A program made the translations under genes and the position numbers. The notes below the pieces were generated by a model. It was not told the DNA's origin. It saw only the letters and a list, made by a program, of their open reading frames with translations, and did no database searches. Of a stretch of 8,713 nt of DNA, positions 1-5,726 are shown piece by piece; position 1 is the first letter of the stretch, and the number at the start of each line of letters is the position of its first letter. The stretch comes from Candidatus Faecivivens stercoravium. GTDB lineage: Bacteria; Bacillota; Clostridia; Oscillospirales; Ruminococcaceae. The DNA is taken from the NCBI GenBank assembly GCA_018712425.1, contig DVHA01000261.1:1-8713 (forward strand), in the 5' to 3' direction.

Positions 1-31
1 AACTGCCGGTTATCGGGATTAGACAGAAAGC

Positions 32-1750
32 TTACTTATTGGCGTTGAAGTAACCGGCAAACGCGTCGACCGGCGAAACGCCCTTGAAGGTGCTCTCGCC
101 CGCGATCTTCTCGACCAGCGTTTCAACGACGATATCCTCGGAGGTATAGGCGTTGATGTAGGTGGGGATGCGGGGGGCGTCGATCAGGTGGTAGGGGTTG
201 TCGATCGAAACCATCATCGTCGGGACGTCGTGGATCATCTGCGGGACGGTGCCGCGGTGGCCGGGCCAGGTGATGCGGGCGGCCGAATCGGAACCGTTGG
301 TCTCGATGTTGCAGAAATAGAGGATGACATCGTATTTCTGCTTGAACTCCTCGATCTTCATCTTGCCGATCGCGGCATTTTCGTCTTCCTCGTCATAGAC
401 GGTGACGTTGAAGCCCTTTTCCTGAAGCTTTTCGATAAACAGCTTGCCGTAGCCGCCGCGGGTGTTGTGGTAGCCGGGCTTGTCGCCGATGACGACGACG
501 TAGAGGTTCTTCTGCTTATTCGGGTCGAGCGGCATCAGGTGCTGGGTGTCCTTGACGAGGGTGATGCCCTTGTCGGCGATCTCCTTGGCGAGGGCGCGGC
601 CTTCGCCCTTCTCGAAGATTTCGAGGGCTTCGGGCGGGGGTACGAGGGTGCCGTTGGCCTTCTTTTCGGGCAGGTGCATCTTGGCTTTCAGACCGAGGAC
701 GCGCATCAGCGCTTCGTCCACCCGCTCCATCGTCAGGATGCCGTCTTCGACGCCCTGTTTCATGTAGTTAAAGTCCTCTTCGATGTCGCGGGAGAAGAGG
801 AAGATATCGGCGCCGTTGGCGATCGACATCGGGACTGCTTTGCTTCTCGGGACGATTTCGGTGAAGCCGCCCATCGTGGTGGCGTCAGTGACAATCAGGC
901 CGTTAAAGCCCATCTTGCCGCGGAGGAGCTTCTGGTGCAGGTCGGCGTTCAGGGAGCCGGGGAGGATGTCCTCGTCCTTGACGTCGGGGTTATAGTAGCG
1001 GGTGTAGGCCGGCTGGAGGATGTGGGCGGACATCAGCGTCTCGATCCCGTCGTCGATCATCCCCTGGTAGACCTTGCCGTAGGAGGCGTCCCACTCTTCG
1101 ACCGAGAGGGAGTTGATCGAGGCCAGGAAGTGCTGGTCACGGCCATCGACGCCGTCGCCGGGCCAGTGCTTGACGCAGGGGATCAGGCCGCCGTCCCGCA
1201 TGCCCTGGGCAATCCGGCGGGCAAAGGTCAGGACCTTGTCCGGGTCGGAGCCGAAGGAACGGACATTGGTAATGGGGTTATAGGGGTTATAGTCGATATC
1301 GACAACCGGGCCGAAGTTCCAGTTGGTGCCGACCGCCGCGCACTCCTTCGCGCAGATGAGGCCGGTCTTATAGGCGAGCTCGGGGTCGCCGGTCGCGCCG
1401 ATTTCCATCTGGTGGCCGCAGGCGGTGCCGTCCATGATCATATTGCTGGCGCCGCGGTCGAGGTCGCCGGCGATAAAGACAGGGATCTCATAATGGTCCT
1501 GGAAACCTTTGATCTTCTCGCGGATATCCTTAGAGACGGCGCCGCGGAGGAGGAACCCGTTGGGCTTCATGCCGATCTTTTCCAGCCGCTCGATCGTCTC
1601 TTCGGCGGTCTCGCTGGCGGGGCTGTTGAAGAGGAACAGCTGGCCGATCTTGTCGTCAAAGGACATGTTTTTGATGGTTTCCTCTACCCAGGCGATCTGC
1701 TCATCGTTCAGATAGAAGGGTTTCGCGTGTAAATCTACCACTGCAATCAT
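32..1750 (-). CDS. Glycoside hydrolase family 3 protein, NagZ-like (probable beta-N-acetylhexosaminidase)
   Basis: A 572-residue enzyme expected to cleave beta-linked terminal sugars, probably N-acetylhexosamine or a related residue, in the cytoplasm (no signal peptide seen). The GH3 TIM-barrel domain spans about residues 25-355. It has the NxRSFG-type signature around R164, KHWPGDG at 194-200, the D205-x-H207 pair at the position of the NagZ Asp-His acid/base dyad, and VTDATTMGG with nucleophile Asp289. A GH3 C-terminal alpha/beta domain follows from about residue 390 (GITLVKD...LMPL). The usual second His of the NagZ motif (PGHG) is Asp199 here, so the exact substrate is uncertain. Start choice: the AAAGG Shine-Dalgarno (1751-1755) touches the ATG at 1748-1750. 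A GTG three codons later (1739-1741) lies 9 nt downstream of it and may be the true start. The gene is divergent from uxuA and has its own good promoter. The family is sure; the sugar specificity is not. Confidence 0.9.
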   Translation of the reverse strand: MIAVVDLHAKPFYLNDEQIAWVEETIKNMSFDDKIGQLFLFNSPASETAEETIERLEKIGMKPNGFLLRGAVSKDIREKIKGFQDHYEIPVFIAGDLDRGASNMIMDGTACGHQMEIGATGDPELAYKTGLICAKECAAVGTNWNFGPVVDIDYNPYNPITNVRSFGSDPDKVLTFARRIAQGMRDGGLIPCVKHWPGDGVDGRDQHFLASINSLSVEEWDASYGKVYQGMIDDGIETLMSAHILQPAYTRYYNPDVKDEDILPGSLNADLHQKLLRGKMGFNGLIVTDATTMGGFTEIVPRSKAVPMSIANGADIFLFSRDIEEDFNYMKQGVEDGILTMERVDEALMRVLGLKAKMHLPEKKANGTLVPPPEALEIFEKGEGRALAKEIADKGITLVKDTQHLMPLDPNKQKNLYVVVIGDKPGYHNTRGGYGKLFIEKLQEKGFNVTVYDEEDENAAIGKMKIEEFKQKYDVILYFCNIETNGSDSAARITWPGHRGTVPQMIHDVPTMMVSIDNPYHLIDAPRIPTYINAYTSEDIVVETLVEKIAGESTFKGVSPVDAFAGYFNANK

Positions 1751-1805
1751 CCTTTCTCAGAAATATTGTCGTAAAAACAAGGGCACACACCCTGATTTTG
1801 ATTAT

Positions 1806-1834
1806 ATTATACCATTATTTCCCCAGTCCGTCAA
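1806..1834 (-). promoter_or_regulatory. Sigma-A-type promoter of the GH3 gene
   Basis: On the minus strand, TTGACG (1829-1834) and TATAAT (1806-1811) are separated by exactly 17 bp, a near-consensus housekeeping promoter. It lies about 55 bp upstream of the GH3 start codon and points towards it. Seen directly; activity is inferred. Confidence 0.8.
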
Positions 1835-1855
1835 CCAATTTCTAAACAGGTTGAC
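1830..1855. promoter_or_regulatory. Operator-like dyad over the -35 of the GH3 promoter
   Basis: GTCAACC (1830-1836) and GGTTGAC (1849-1855) form a perfect 7-bp inverted repeat with arm centres 19 bp apart, about two helical turns. The left arm overlaps the -35 hexamer of the GH3 promoter. This geometry suits a dimeric repressor of the LacI or GntR sort, but no regulator gene is in the window and the assignment is inference. Confidence 0.4.
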
Positions 1856-1923
1856 CGGGTAGTCCAAGCAACGCCTGCTTTTGCCGCAGACGAAAAAAAT
1901 CCCATAAAAAGGCAAAAACCTTC

Positions 1924-1952
1924 TATACAAAACTGTACCCATATGGTATATT
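1924..1952 (+). promoter_or_regulatory. Probable promoter of uxuA with a short palindrome
   Basis: TATACA (1924-1929) and TATATT (1947-1952) are 17 bp apart on the plus strand, just upstream of uxuA. The perfect palindrome CCATATGG (1939-1946) sits in the spacer, and TATAC/GTATA arms (1924-1928, 1946-1950) flank it, so a regulator could bind over the promoter. Known hexuronate regulators of the GntR family (UxuR/ExuR) bind GGTATACC-like palindromes; likeness here is only partial. Confidence 0.55.
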
Positions 1953-1990
1953 GAAGACAGCAAACAAAACCATCGAAAGGGGTACTCGAT

Positions 1991-3049
1991 ATGAAACTGT
2001 CATTCCGCTGGTATGGTCCCTCCGACCCGGTCACCCTCGGGAACATCCGCCAGATCCCGGGGATGCGGGCGATTGTCACCGCCGTCTACGACGTGCCGGT
2101 GGGCGAGGTCTGGAGCCGGGAGTCGATCGCCGCCCTCAAAAAGGAGACCGAAGAGGCCGGCCTCTCCTTCGAGGTGATCGAGAGCATCCCGGTCCACGAG
2201 GACATCAAGCTGGGCAAGCCCACCCGGGACCGGCTGATTGAAAACTACTGCGAAAACATCCGCCGGGTGGCGGAAGCGGGGGTCAAGTGCGTCTGCTACA
2301 ACTTCATGCCGGTCTTTGACTGGACCCGCACCGAGCTGGACCACCCCCTCCCCGACGGCTCTACCTCCCTCATCTACGACAGCCGCCAGGTGGAGAAGGT
2401 GAACCCCCTCCACACCGATTCCGACTTAACCCTCCCCGGCTGGGACGCCAGCTACACCCGGGAAGAGCTGCGGGAGGTCGTCGCCCAGTACCAGTCGGTC
2501 ACCGAAGAGGATATGTGGGAGAACCTCTCCTATTTCCTCAAAAAGGTCATCCCGGTGGCGGCAGAGTGCGGCGTCAACATGGCCATCCACCCGGACGACC
2601 CCTGCTGGAGCATCTTCGGCCTGCCGCGGATTATCACCTGCGAGGAAAACCTCGACCGGTTTTTGTCGATCGTCGACGACCCCCACAACGGGATCACCCT
2701 CTGCACCGGCAGCCTCGGGTGCAGCGCCAAAAACGACATCCCCCATATGGCCGCCAAATACGCGAAGATGGGCCGGATCCACTTTGCCCATCTCCGCAAC
2801 GTCCTCCTGACCGGCACCGGCTTTGAGGAACGGGGCCACCTTTCCTGCGGCGGGAGCCTCGACATGTACGCGATTGTCAAGGGGCTTGTGGAGAACAGCT
2901 TTGACGGCTACGTCCGGCCCGACCACGGGCGGATGATCTGGGGCGAGACCGGCCGTGCGGGGTACGGGCTGTACGACCGGGCGCTCGGGGCCTGTTATCT
3001 CAACGGGCTTTTTGAAGCGGCAGAGAAGGAAATCGGAATCGGAAAATAA
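1991..3049 (+). CDS. uxuA: Mannonate dehydratase
   Basis: Converts D-mannonate to 2-keto-3-deoxygluconate in hexuronate breakdown (glucuronate, fructuronate, mannonate, KDG). It is a cytoplasmic, metal-dependent TIM-barrel enzyme. The 352-residue length is normal for the family and the N-terminus MKLSFRWYGPSDPV is characteristic. The expected Mn-ligand residues are visible: His200 in IHPDDP, Cys238 in LCTGSLG, His267 in FAHLRN and Asp311 in RPDHGR. Tyr325 in GRAGYGLYDR sits where the catalytic tyrosine is expected. The start is supported by the Shine-Dalgarno GAAAGGGG at 1975-1982 and by the family N-terminus. The gene has its own promoter, is divergent from the GH3 gene, and is followed on the same strand by the SDR partner gene. 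The 479-bp repeat-rich gap between the two is unusual for this pair. No frameshift or truncation is seen. Confidence 0.96.
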   Translation: MKLSFRWYGPSDPVTLGNIRQIPGMRAIVTAVYDVPVGEVWSRESIAALKKETEEAGLSFEVIESIPVHEDIKLGKPTRDRLIENYCENIRRVAEAGVKCVCYNFMPVFDWTRTELDHPLPDGSTSLIYDSRQVEKVNPLHTDSDLTLPGWDASYTREELREVVAQYQSVTEEDMWENLSYFLKKVIPVAAECGVNMAIHPDDPCWSIFGLPRIITCEENLDRFLSIVDDPHNGITLCTGSLGCSAKNDIPHMAAKYAKMGRIHFAHLRNVLLTGTGFEERGHLSCGGSLDMYAIVKGLVENSFDGYVRPDHGRMIWGETGRAGYGLYDRALGACYLNGLFEAAEKEIGIGK

Positions 3050-3065
3050 AAAATGAAGAATTGCG

Positions 3066-3092
3066 GATGGAAACGCTCCGCGTTTCTCCATC
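3066..3092 (+). other. Hairpin just downstream of uxuA
   Basis: GATGGA (3066-3071) pairs with TCCATC (3087-3092) and AACGC (3072-3076) with GCGTT (3080-3084), with a TC bulge and a TCC loop. It begins 17 nt after the uxuA stop. There is no T-run after it, so it is not a standard intrinsic terminator. It may protect the 3' end of the mRNA or attenuate transcription; that is inference. Confidence 0.45.
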
Positions 3093-3112
3093 TCAACCGG
3101 CATAAACCCGAT

Positions 3113-3207
3113 GCTGGCGCTAAAGTATCCCGGAAACGTGCGGCCATCAGAAGTTTAGGGTCCAGCCCTTTTTAAAGGGCTGGCGGGAATGGAAGGGGCA
3201 GAGCCCC
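3113..3207 (+). repeat. 95-nt dispersed repeat, left (direct) copy
   Basis: This stretch matches the reverse complement of 4527-4621 over 95 nt without a gap, 82 of 95 identical by hand alignment. It holds two palindromes: a 10-bp stem at 3162-3183 (CCAGCCCTTT against AAAGGGCTGG) and a GGGGC-AGA-GCCCC hairpin at 3195-3207. It starts near GCTGGCGCTAAAGT and ends at GAGCCCC. It is non-coding. The two copies flank the SDR gene in inverted orientation. Probably a genome-wide interspersed palindromic repeat. Confidence 0.85.
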
Positions 3208-3210
3208 GGC

Positions 3211-3229
3211 GTCCGGATTTCATCCGGAC
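3211..3229. repeat. Short perfect hairpin between the 95-nt repeat and the cloverleaf
   Basis: GTCCGGAT (3211-3218) and ATCCGGAC (3222-3229) form a perfect 8-bp stem with a TTC loop. It abuts the 95-nt repeat on the left and the first cloverleaf-like element on the right, part of a continuous chain of hairpins. Confidence 0.7.
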
Positions 3230-3232
3230 ACC

Positions 3233-3300
3233 TGAAAAACCGCTTGCCGGCCGTACGGCTTGGCCGGCATTTCCCGCAAGCGGGAAACCGCGCTTTTTCA
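3233..3300 (-). repeat. Cloverleaf-like palindromic element, copy A
   Basis: A 68-nt three-stem unit. The outer stem pairs 3233-3243 with 3290-3300 (one C-C mismatch). One inner hairpin is TGCCGGCC / GGCCGGCA (3245-3252, 3262-3269) with a 9-nt loop starting GTACGG; the other is TTTCCCGC-AA-GCGGGAAA (3270-3287). The reverse complement aligns with copy B at 3363-3429, about 50 of 69 columns identical, with most stem differences compensated. An alternative 8-bp stem (3240-3247 with 3276-3283) would compete with part of this fold. Orientation is given relative to copy B. Function and family name are unknown to me; a MITE- or REP-like element is the simplest reading. Confidence 0.75.
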
Positions 3301-3309
3301 CAGGTTGTA

Positions 3310-3345
3310 CGTCTACTTTCCGTCGCAGTGCATCGTCTACTTTCC
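3310..3345 (+). repeat. 12-bp direct repeat between the two cloverleafs
   Basis: CGTCTACTTTCC occurs at 3310-3321 and again, identical, at 3334-3345, 24 bp apart start to start. The pair sits in the middle of the 62-nt spacer between the inverted cloverleaf copies. Confidence 0.7.
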
Positions 3346-3362
3346 TGGAGGGCGATAACCTC

Positions 3363-3429
3363 AGAAAATTGTGGTTTCGTGCTTTGCACGAAATGCGGGC
3401 CATACCGTACGGCCCGCAAACAATTTTCT
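3363..3429 (+). repeat. Cloverleaf-like palindromic element, copy B
   Basis: A 67-nt three-stem unit with fully paired arms. The outer stem AGAAAATTGT / ACAATTTTCT (3363-3372, 3420-3429) has 10 perfect pairs. The first hairpin is TTTCGTGC-TTT-GCACGAAA (3375-3393). The second is TGCGGGCC / GGCCCGCA (3394-3401, 3411-3418) around the 9-nt loop ATACCGTAC. The two inner hairpins are directly adjacent, giving a three-way junction. It is the inverted partner of copy A and ends about 100 bp before the SDR start codon. Non-coding as far as can be seen. Confidence 0.8.
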
Positions 3430-3528
3430 AAGGGCTTGCGAAGCAAGACCGAGGTGCAGCAGCACACAAAATATGCCCATAAAGAATTCATGATAGACCT
3501 ATGCGTATCTTCTAAGGAGGAACCTCAT

Positions 3529-4377
3529 ATGAAACTTCCGCTCAATACCGACCTCACCGGAAAAGTCGCCGTCGTCACCGGCGCCGGCGGGGTGCTCTGC
3601 TCGATGTTTTCCCGGGCGCTGGCGGCGGCCGGCGCGAAGGTCGCGATGCTGGACATCAACGAAGAGGCGGTCACGAACTTTGCCGCCTCCATCCGGGAAG
3701 AAGGGTATACAGCCAAAGGCTACCGCTGCGACGTGCTGGACAAGGCGTCGCTGGAGGCGGTGCACGAGGCGGTGCTCAAGGACTTCGGCCCCTGCGACAT
3801 CCTGTTAAACGGCGCCGGCGGCAACAACGCCCGCGCCAACACTGACCTTGAACATTACAACCCCGGCGACCTCGAGAGAGAGGTCAAGACCTTCTTTGAC
3901 CTCGAACAGCCGGGGGTCGAATGGGTCTTCCGGCTCAACTTCATCGGCACCCTCCTCCCCACCCAGGTCTTCGGCATGGACATGGTCGAGCGGGAAGGCT
4001 GTAACATCGTCAACGTCTCCTCGATGAACGCCTTCACACCCCTCACCAAAATCCCCGCCTATTCGGGCGCCAAAGCGGCCATCAGCAACTTCACCCAGTG
4101 GCTGGCCGTCCATTTCGCCCCCACCGGCATCCGGGTCAACGCCCTCGCCCCCGGCTTCTTCGTCACCAACCAGAACCGGGACCTGCTCTTTAACCCCGAC
4201 GGCACCCCTTCCGCCCGGGCCGGCAAGATTTTGGCCGCCACCCCGATGGGCCGCTTCGGCGAGGCGGAAGAGCTGGTCGGCACCCTCCTCTTCCTTGTCA
4301 ACAACGAGGCCGCCGGGTTTATCACCGGCGTCGTCATTCCGATTGACGGCGGTTTCAACGCCTATTCGGGCGTATAA
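3529..4377 (+). CDS. uxuB: SDR-family oxidoreductase, probable D-mannonate oxidoreductase (fructuronate reductase)
   Basis: Probably interconverts D-fructuronate and D-mannonate with NAD(P)H, the step before UxuA; cytoplasmic. It has 282 residues, near the usual length of Firmicutes SDR-type mannonate oxidoreductases and unlike the long-chain UxuB of E. coli. The Rossmann nucleotide site is VTGAGGVLCS at 16-25, Asp42 ends beta-2 (suggesting NADH), NGAGG lies at 94-98, and the catalytic tetrad is Asn137, Ser165, Tyr178 and Lys182. GITGV-type and IDGG C-terminal motifs are present (FITGVVIPIDGG, 264-275). The start is set by a strong AAGGAGG (3514-3520) 8 nt before ATG; an open reading frame upstream runs back into the repeats and is not coding. 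Its nearest plus-strand neighbour is uxuA, 479 bp upstream. The reaction is inferred from family and neighbour; another keto-sugar substrate is possible. Confidence 0.85.
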   Translation: MKLPLNTDLTGKVAVVTGAGGVLCSMFSRALAAAGAKVAMLDINEEAVTNFAASIREEGYTAKGYRCDVLDKASLEAVHEAVLKDFGPCDILLNGAGGNNARANTDLEHYNPGDLEREVKTFFDLEQPGVEWVFRLNFIGTLLPTQVFGMDMVEREGCNIVNVSSMNAFTPLTKIPAYSGAKAAISNFTQWLAVHFAPTGIRVNALAPGFFVTNQNRDLLFNPDGTPSARAGKILAATPMGRFGEAEELVGTLLFLVNNEAAGFITGVVIPIDGGFNAYSGV

Positions 4378-4385
4378 CGCAGATG

Positions 4386-4429
4386 AAAAGGCCGCCGCCT
4401 GTAACCAAATTACAGGCGGCGGCCTTTTT
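4386..4429 (+). terminator. Strong intrinsic terminator after the SDR gene
   Basis: A perfect 19-bp stem (4386-4404 with 4410-4428), rich in GGCCGCCGCC pairs, with a CCAAA loop and ending in TTTTT. It begins 8 nt after the SDR stop codon. The AAAA on the opposite arm gives it weaker bidirectional potential, so it could also stop minus-strand transcripts. A tandem AATCATTTTT repeat follows at about 4430-4449. Confidence 0.9.
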
Positions 4430-4526
4430 AATCATTTTTAATCATTTTTTTGGTGCTGCGCACGCTTCGTTATGGGTGGCAAAACTGTGGTCAGCTTCGG
4501 AAGTACAGAAAGTGAGCGCCTGGGAA

Positions 4527-4621
4527 GGGGCTCTGCCCCTTCCATTCCCGCAAACCCTTTAAAAAGGGTTTGATCCTAAACTTCTGATCGCCGCCCGTTT
4601 CTTTGTCACTTTAACGCCAGC
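4527..4621 (-). repeat. 95-nt dispersed repeat, right (inverted) copy
   Basis: The reverse complement matches 3113-3207, ungapped, 82 of 95. Its palindromes are a 10-bp stem CAAACCCTTT / AAAGGGTTTG at 4551-4572 and a hairpin GGAAGGGGC-TCT-GCCCCTTCC at 4523-4543, more complete than in the left copy. Two base pairs of the first stem differ from the left copy by compensatory exchange (G-C to A-T and C-G to A-T). It lies between the converging SDR and hydroxyacid dehydrogenase genes. No T-run follows either hairpin, so it is not an obvious terminator. The remainder of 4430-4655 shows no gene. Confidence 0.85.
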
Positions 4622-4655
4622 GCCGGATTTTACGTTTCAGCAAACGGCTTTGCGC

Positions 4656-5633
4656 TTATCCGTGGGACACCGTATACCCCGTCGACCGGTCGACCACCGA
4701 CTCCAGCGGCCGCCCCTGGGTAAAGGCGGCGATGTTGCGGGTGCAGCGGACCACCAGCTTTTCATAGACATCCCGCATATGGAACCCGCCGGAAACATGC
4801 GGGGTAATCACTGCCCGGGGCTGATGCCAGAGGGGATGGCCTGCGGGCAGCGGTTCCGGGTCGGTGACGTCGAGGGCGGCCCCCCGCAGATGCCCTGCCT
4901 CCAGGGCGCGGGTGAGCGCATCGGTATCGACGGCATTTCCCCGCCCGACATTTAACAGGAGCGCCCCTTCCTTCATCAGCCTGATCTGCTTTTCGCCCAG
5001 AATCCCCCGGGTCCCGTCGCCGCCCGGCAGCGACAAGGCGACAATATCGGCCTCCGGCAGCAGCTGGTCCAGCTCTTCCGTGACCGCCATCTTCTGGACA
5101 AAAGGCGGCCCCTCCTTATGGGTGCGGGTGATGCCGGTAATATCCGCTCCGAGGGTGTACATCCGGAGGGCGTATTCGGTGCCGATATCCCCCAGCCCCA
5201 GGACCAGCACCCGGCTCCCCTGGATCGGGACGACCTCCCCCAGGTCCCGCCAGACCCCGGCAAACTGCTGGTCGCGGTAGAGGTGGAGGTTTTTGGCCAT
5301 CATCAGCGTCACCCCGACCATATACTCGGCGATTGCGACGCCGTAGCTGCCGGTGGCGTTGCAGAGGGCGACCGATTCGGGCAGGACCCCGGGTTTGCAG
5401 TAGTTATCCGCCCCGGCGCTCTGCAATTGGAGGAGTTTCAGCGCGCCGCAGTTTTGCAGCTGGGCCGGGGTGGGGTTGCCGAGGATGATCGCCGCCCGTT
5501 CCCAGGCCTCTTCGGGGATTTCCCCGTCAAAATCCCGGCGGGTGACGAGCTTCCGTTCGCCGGAGACCAGCCGCATCTGTTCCAGATCCTTTTCTTCAAA
5601 ATCAATGAGGGATAAAATCAGCTCCTGTGCCAT
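4656..5633 (-). CDS. D-isomer-specific 2-hydroxyacid dehydrogenase, NAD(P)-dependent
   Basis: Reduces a 2-keto acid to a D-2-hydroxy acid (or the reverse) in the cytoplasm. It has 325 residues from the chosen start. The substrate-binding domain is at both ends, and the Rossmann domain covers about 100-290, with GLGDIG at 146-151. The catalytic residues are Arg231 (NVGRG), Glu260 (DPEPLP) and His279 (TPHVSGG). The usual Asp at the end of beta-2 is absent and Arg170 lies there (ITGITRTHKEG), which suggests NADPH over NADH, as in the GhrA/GhrB-type glyoxylate/hydroxypyruvate reductases. The start at 5633 (MAQEL) is preferred because AAAGGA lies 9 nt upstream; an ATG seven codons earlier would place that Shine-Dalgarno inside the gene. 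It follows the PBP gene on the same strand but a terminator separates them. No clear promoter was found. Substrate unknown; a role in sugar-acid metabolism is only suggested by neighbours. Confidence 0.9.
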   Translation of the reverse strand: MAQELILSLIDFEEKDLEQMRLVSGERKLVTRRDFDGEIPEEAWERAAIILGNPTPAQLQNCGALKLLQLQSAGADNYCKPGVLPESVALCNATGSYGVAIAEYMVGVTLMMAKNLHLYRDQQFAGVWRDLGEVVPIQGSRVLVLGLGDIGTEYALRMYTLGADITGITRTHKEGPPFVQKMAVTEELDQLLPEADIVALSLPGGDGTRGILGEKQIRLMKEGALLLNVGRGNAVDTDALTRALEAGHLRGAALDVTDPEPLPAGHPLWHQPRAVITPHVSGGFHMRDVYEKLVVRCTRNIAAFTQGRPLESVVDRSTGYTVSHG

Positions 5634-5683
5634 GTTGTTCCGTCCTTTCAACAAGAATTGGCGGACTTCCGCCTGTCCCCATC

Positions 5684-5716
5684 AAAAAGAGCGGCCGGGT
5701 CAGAGGCCGCTCTTTT
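5684..5716 (-). terminator. Intrinsic terminator after the PBP gene
   Basis: A 12-bp stem AAAAGAGCGGCC / GGCCGCTCTTTT (5685-5696 with 5705-5716) with an 8-nt loop. Read on the minus strand, it starts 10 nt after the PBP stop and ends in TTTTT (5684-5688). It separates the PBP gene from the hydroxyacid dehydrogenase gene. A small hairpin GGCGG/CCGCC (5660-5673) follows. Confidence 0.85.
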
Positions 5717-5726
5717 CAATTGCCTT

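Noticed and set aside
5..58. Inverted repeat GCCGGTTA / TAACCGGC at the 3' end of the GH3 gene
   Set aside because: Half lies inside the coding sequence, the loop is 38 nt and there is no T-run, so it is not a convincing terminator.
188..1732. Long open frame (514 codons) on the plus strand, antisense to the GH3 gene
   Set aside because: It is rich in Val/Asp/Gly/Ala runs typical of the complementary frame of a GC-rich gene and has no recognisable domain or Shine-Dalgarno site; the GH3 frame carries all catalytic motifs.
2426..3103. 225-codon open frame antisense to uxuA
   Set aside because: Shadow of a GC-rich gene; the opposite strand encodes an intact, motif-complete UxuA.
3113..3445. 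CRISPR array
   Set aside because: The repeats are palindromic units in inverted orientation with unequal spacing, not regularly spaced direct repeats, and no cas genes are present.
3244..3528. N-terminal extension of the SDR gene back to an upstream ATG at 3244
   Set aside because: The extension translates the hairpin elements, adds 95 residues not seen in SDR proteins, and ignores the strong AAGGAGG just before the ATG at 3529.
5118..5615. 165-codon open frame antisense to the hydroxyacid dehydrogenase
   Set aside because: Shadow frame without motifs; the real frame on the minus strand has the full catalytic set.
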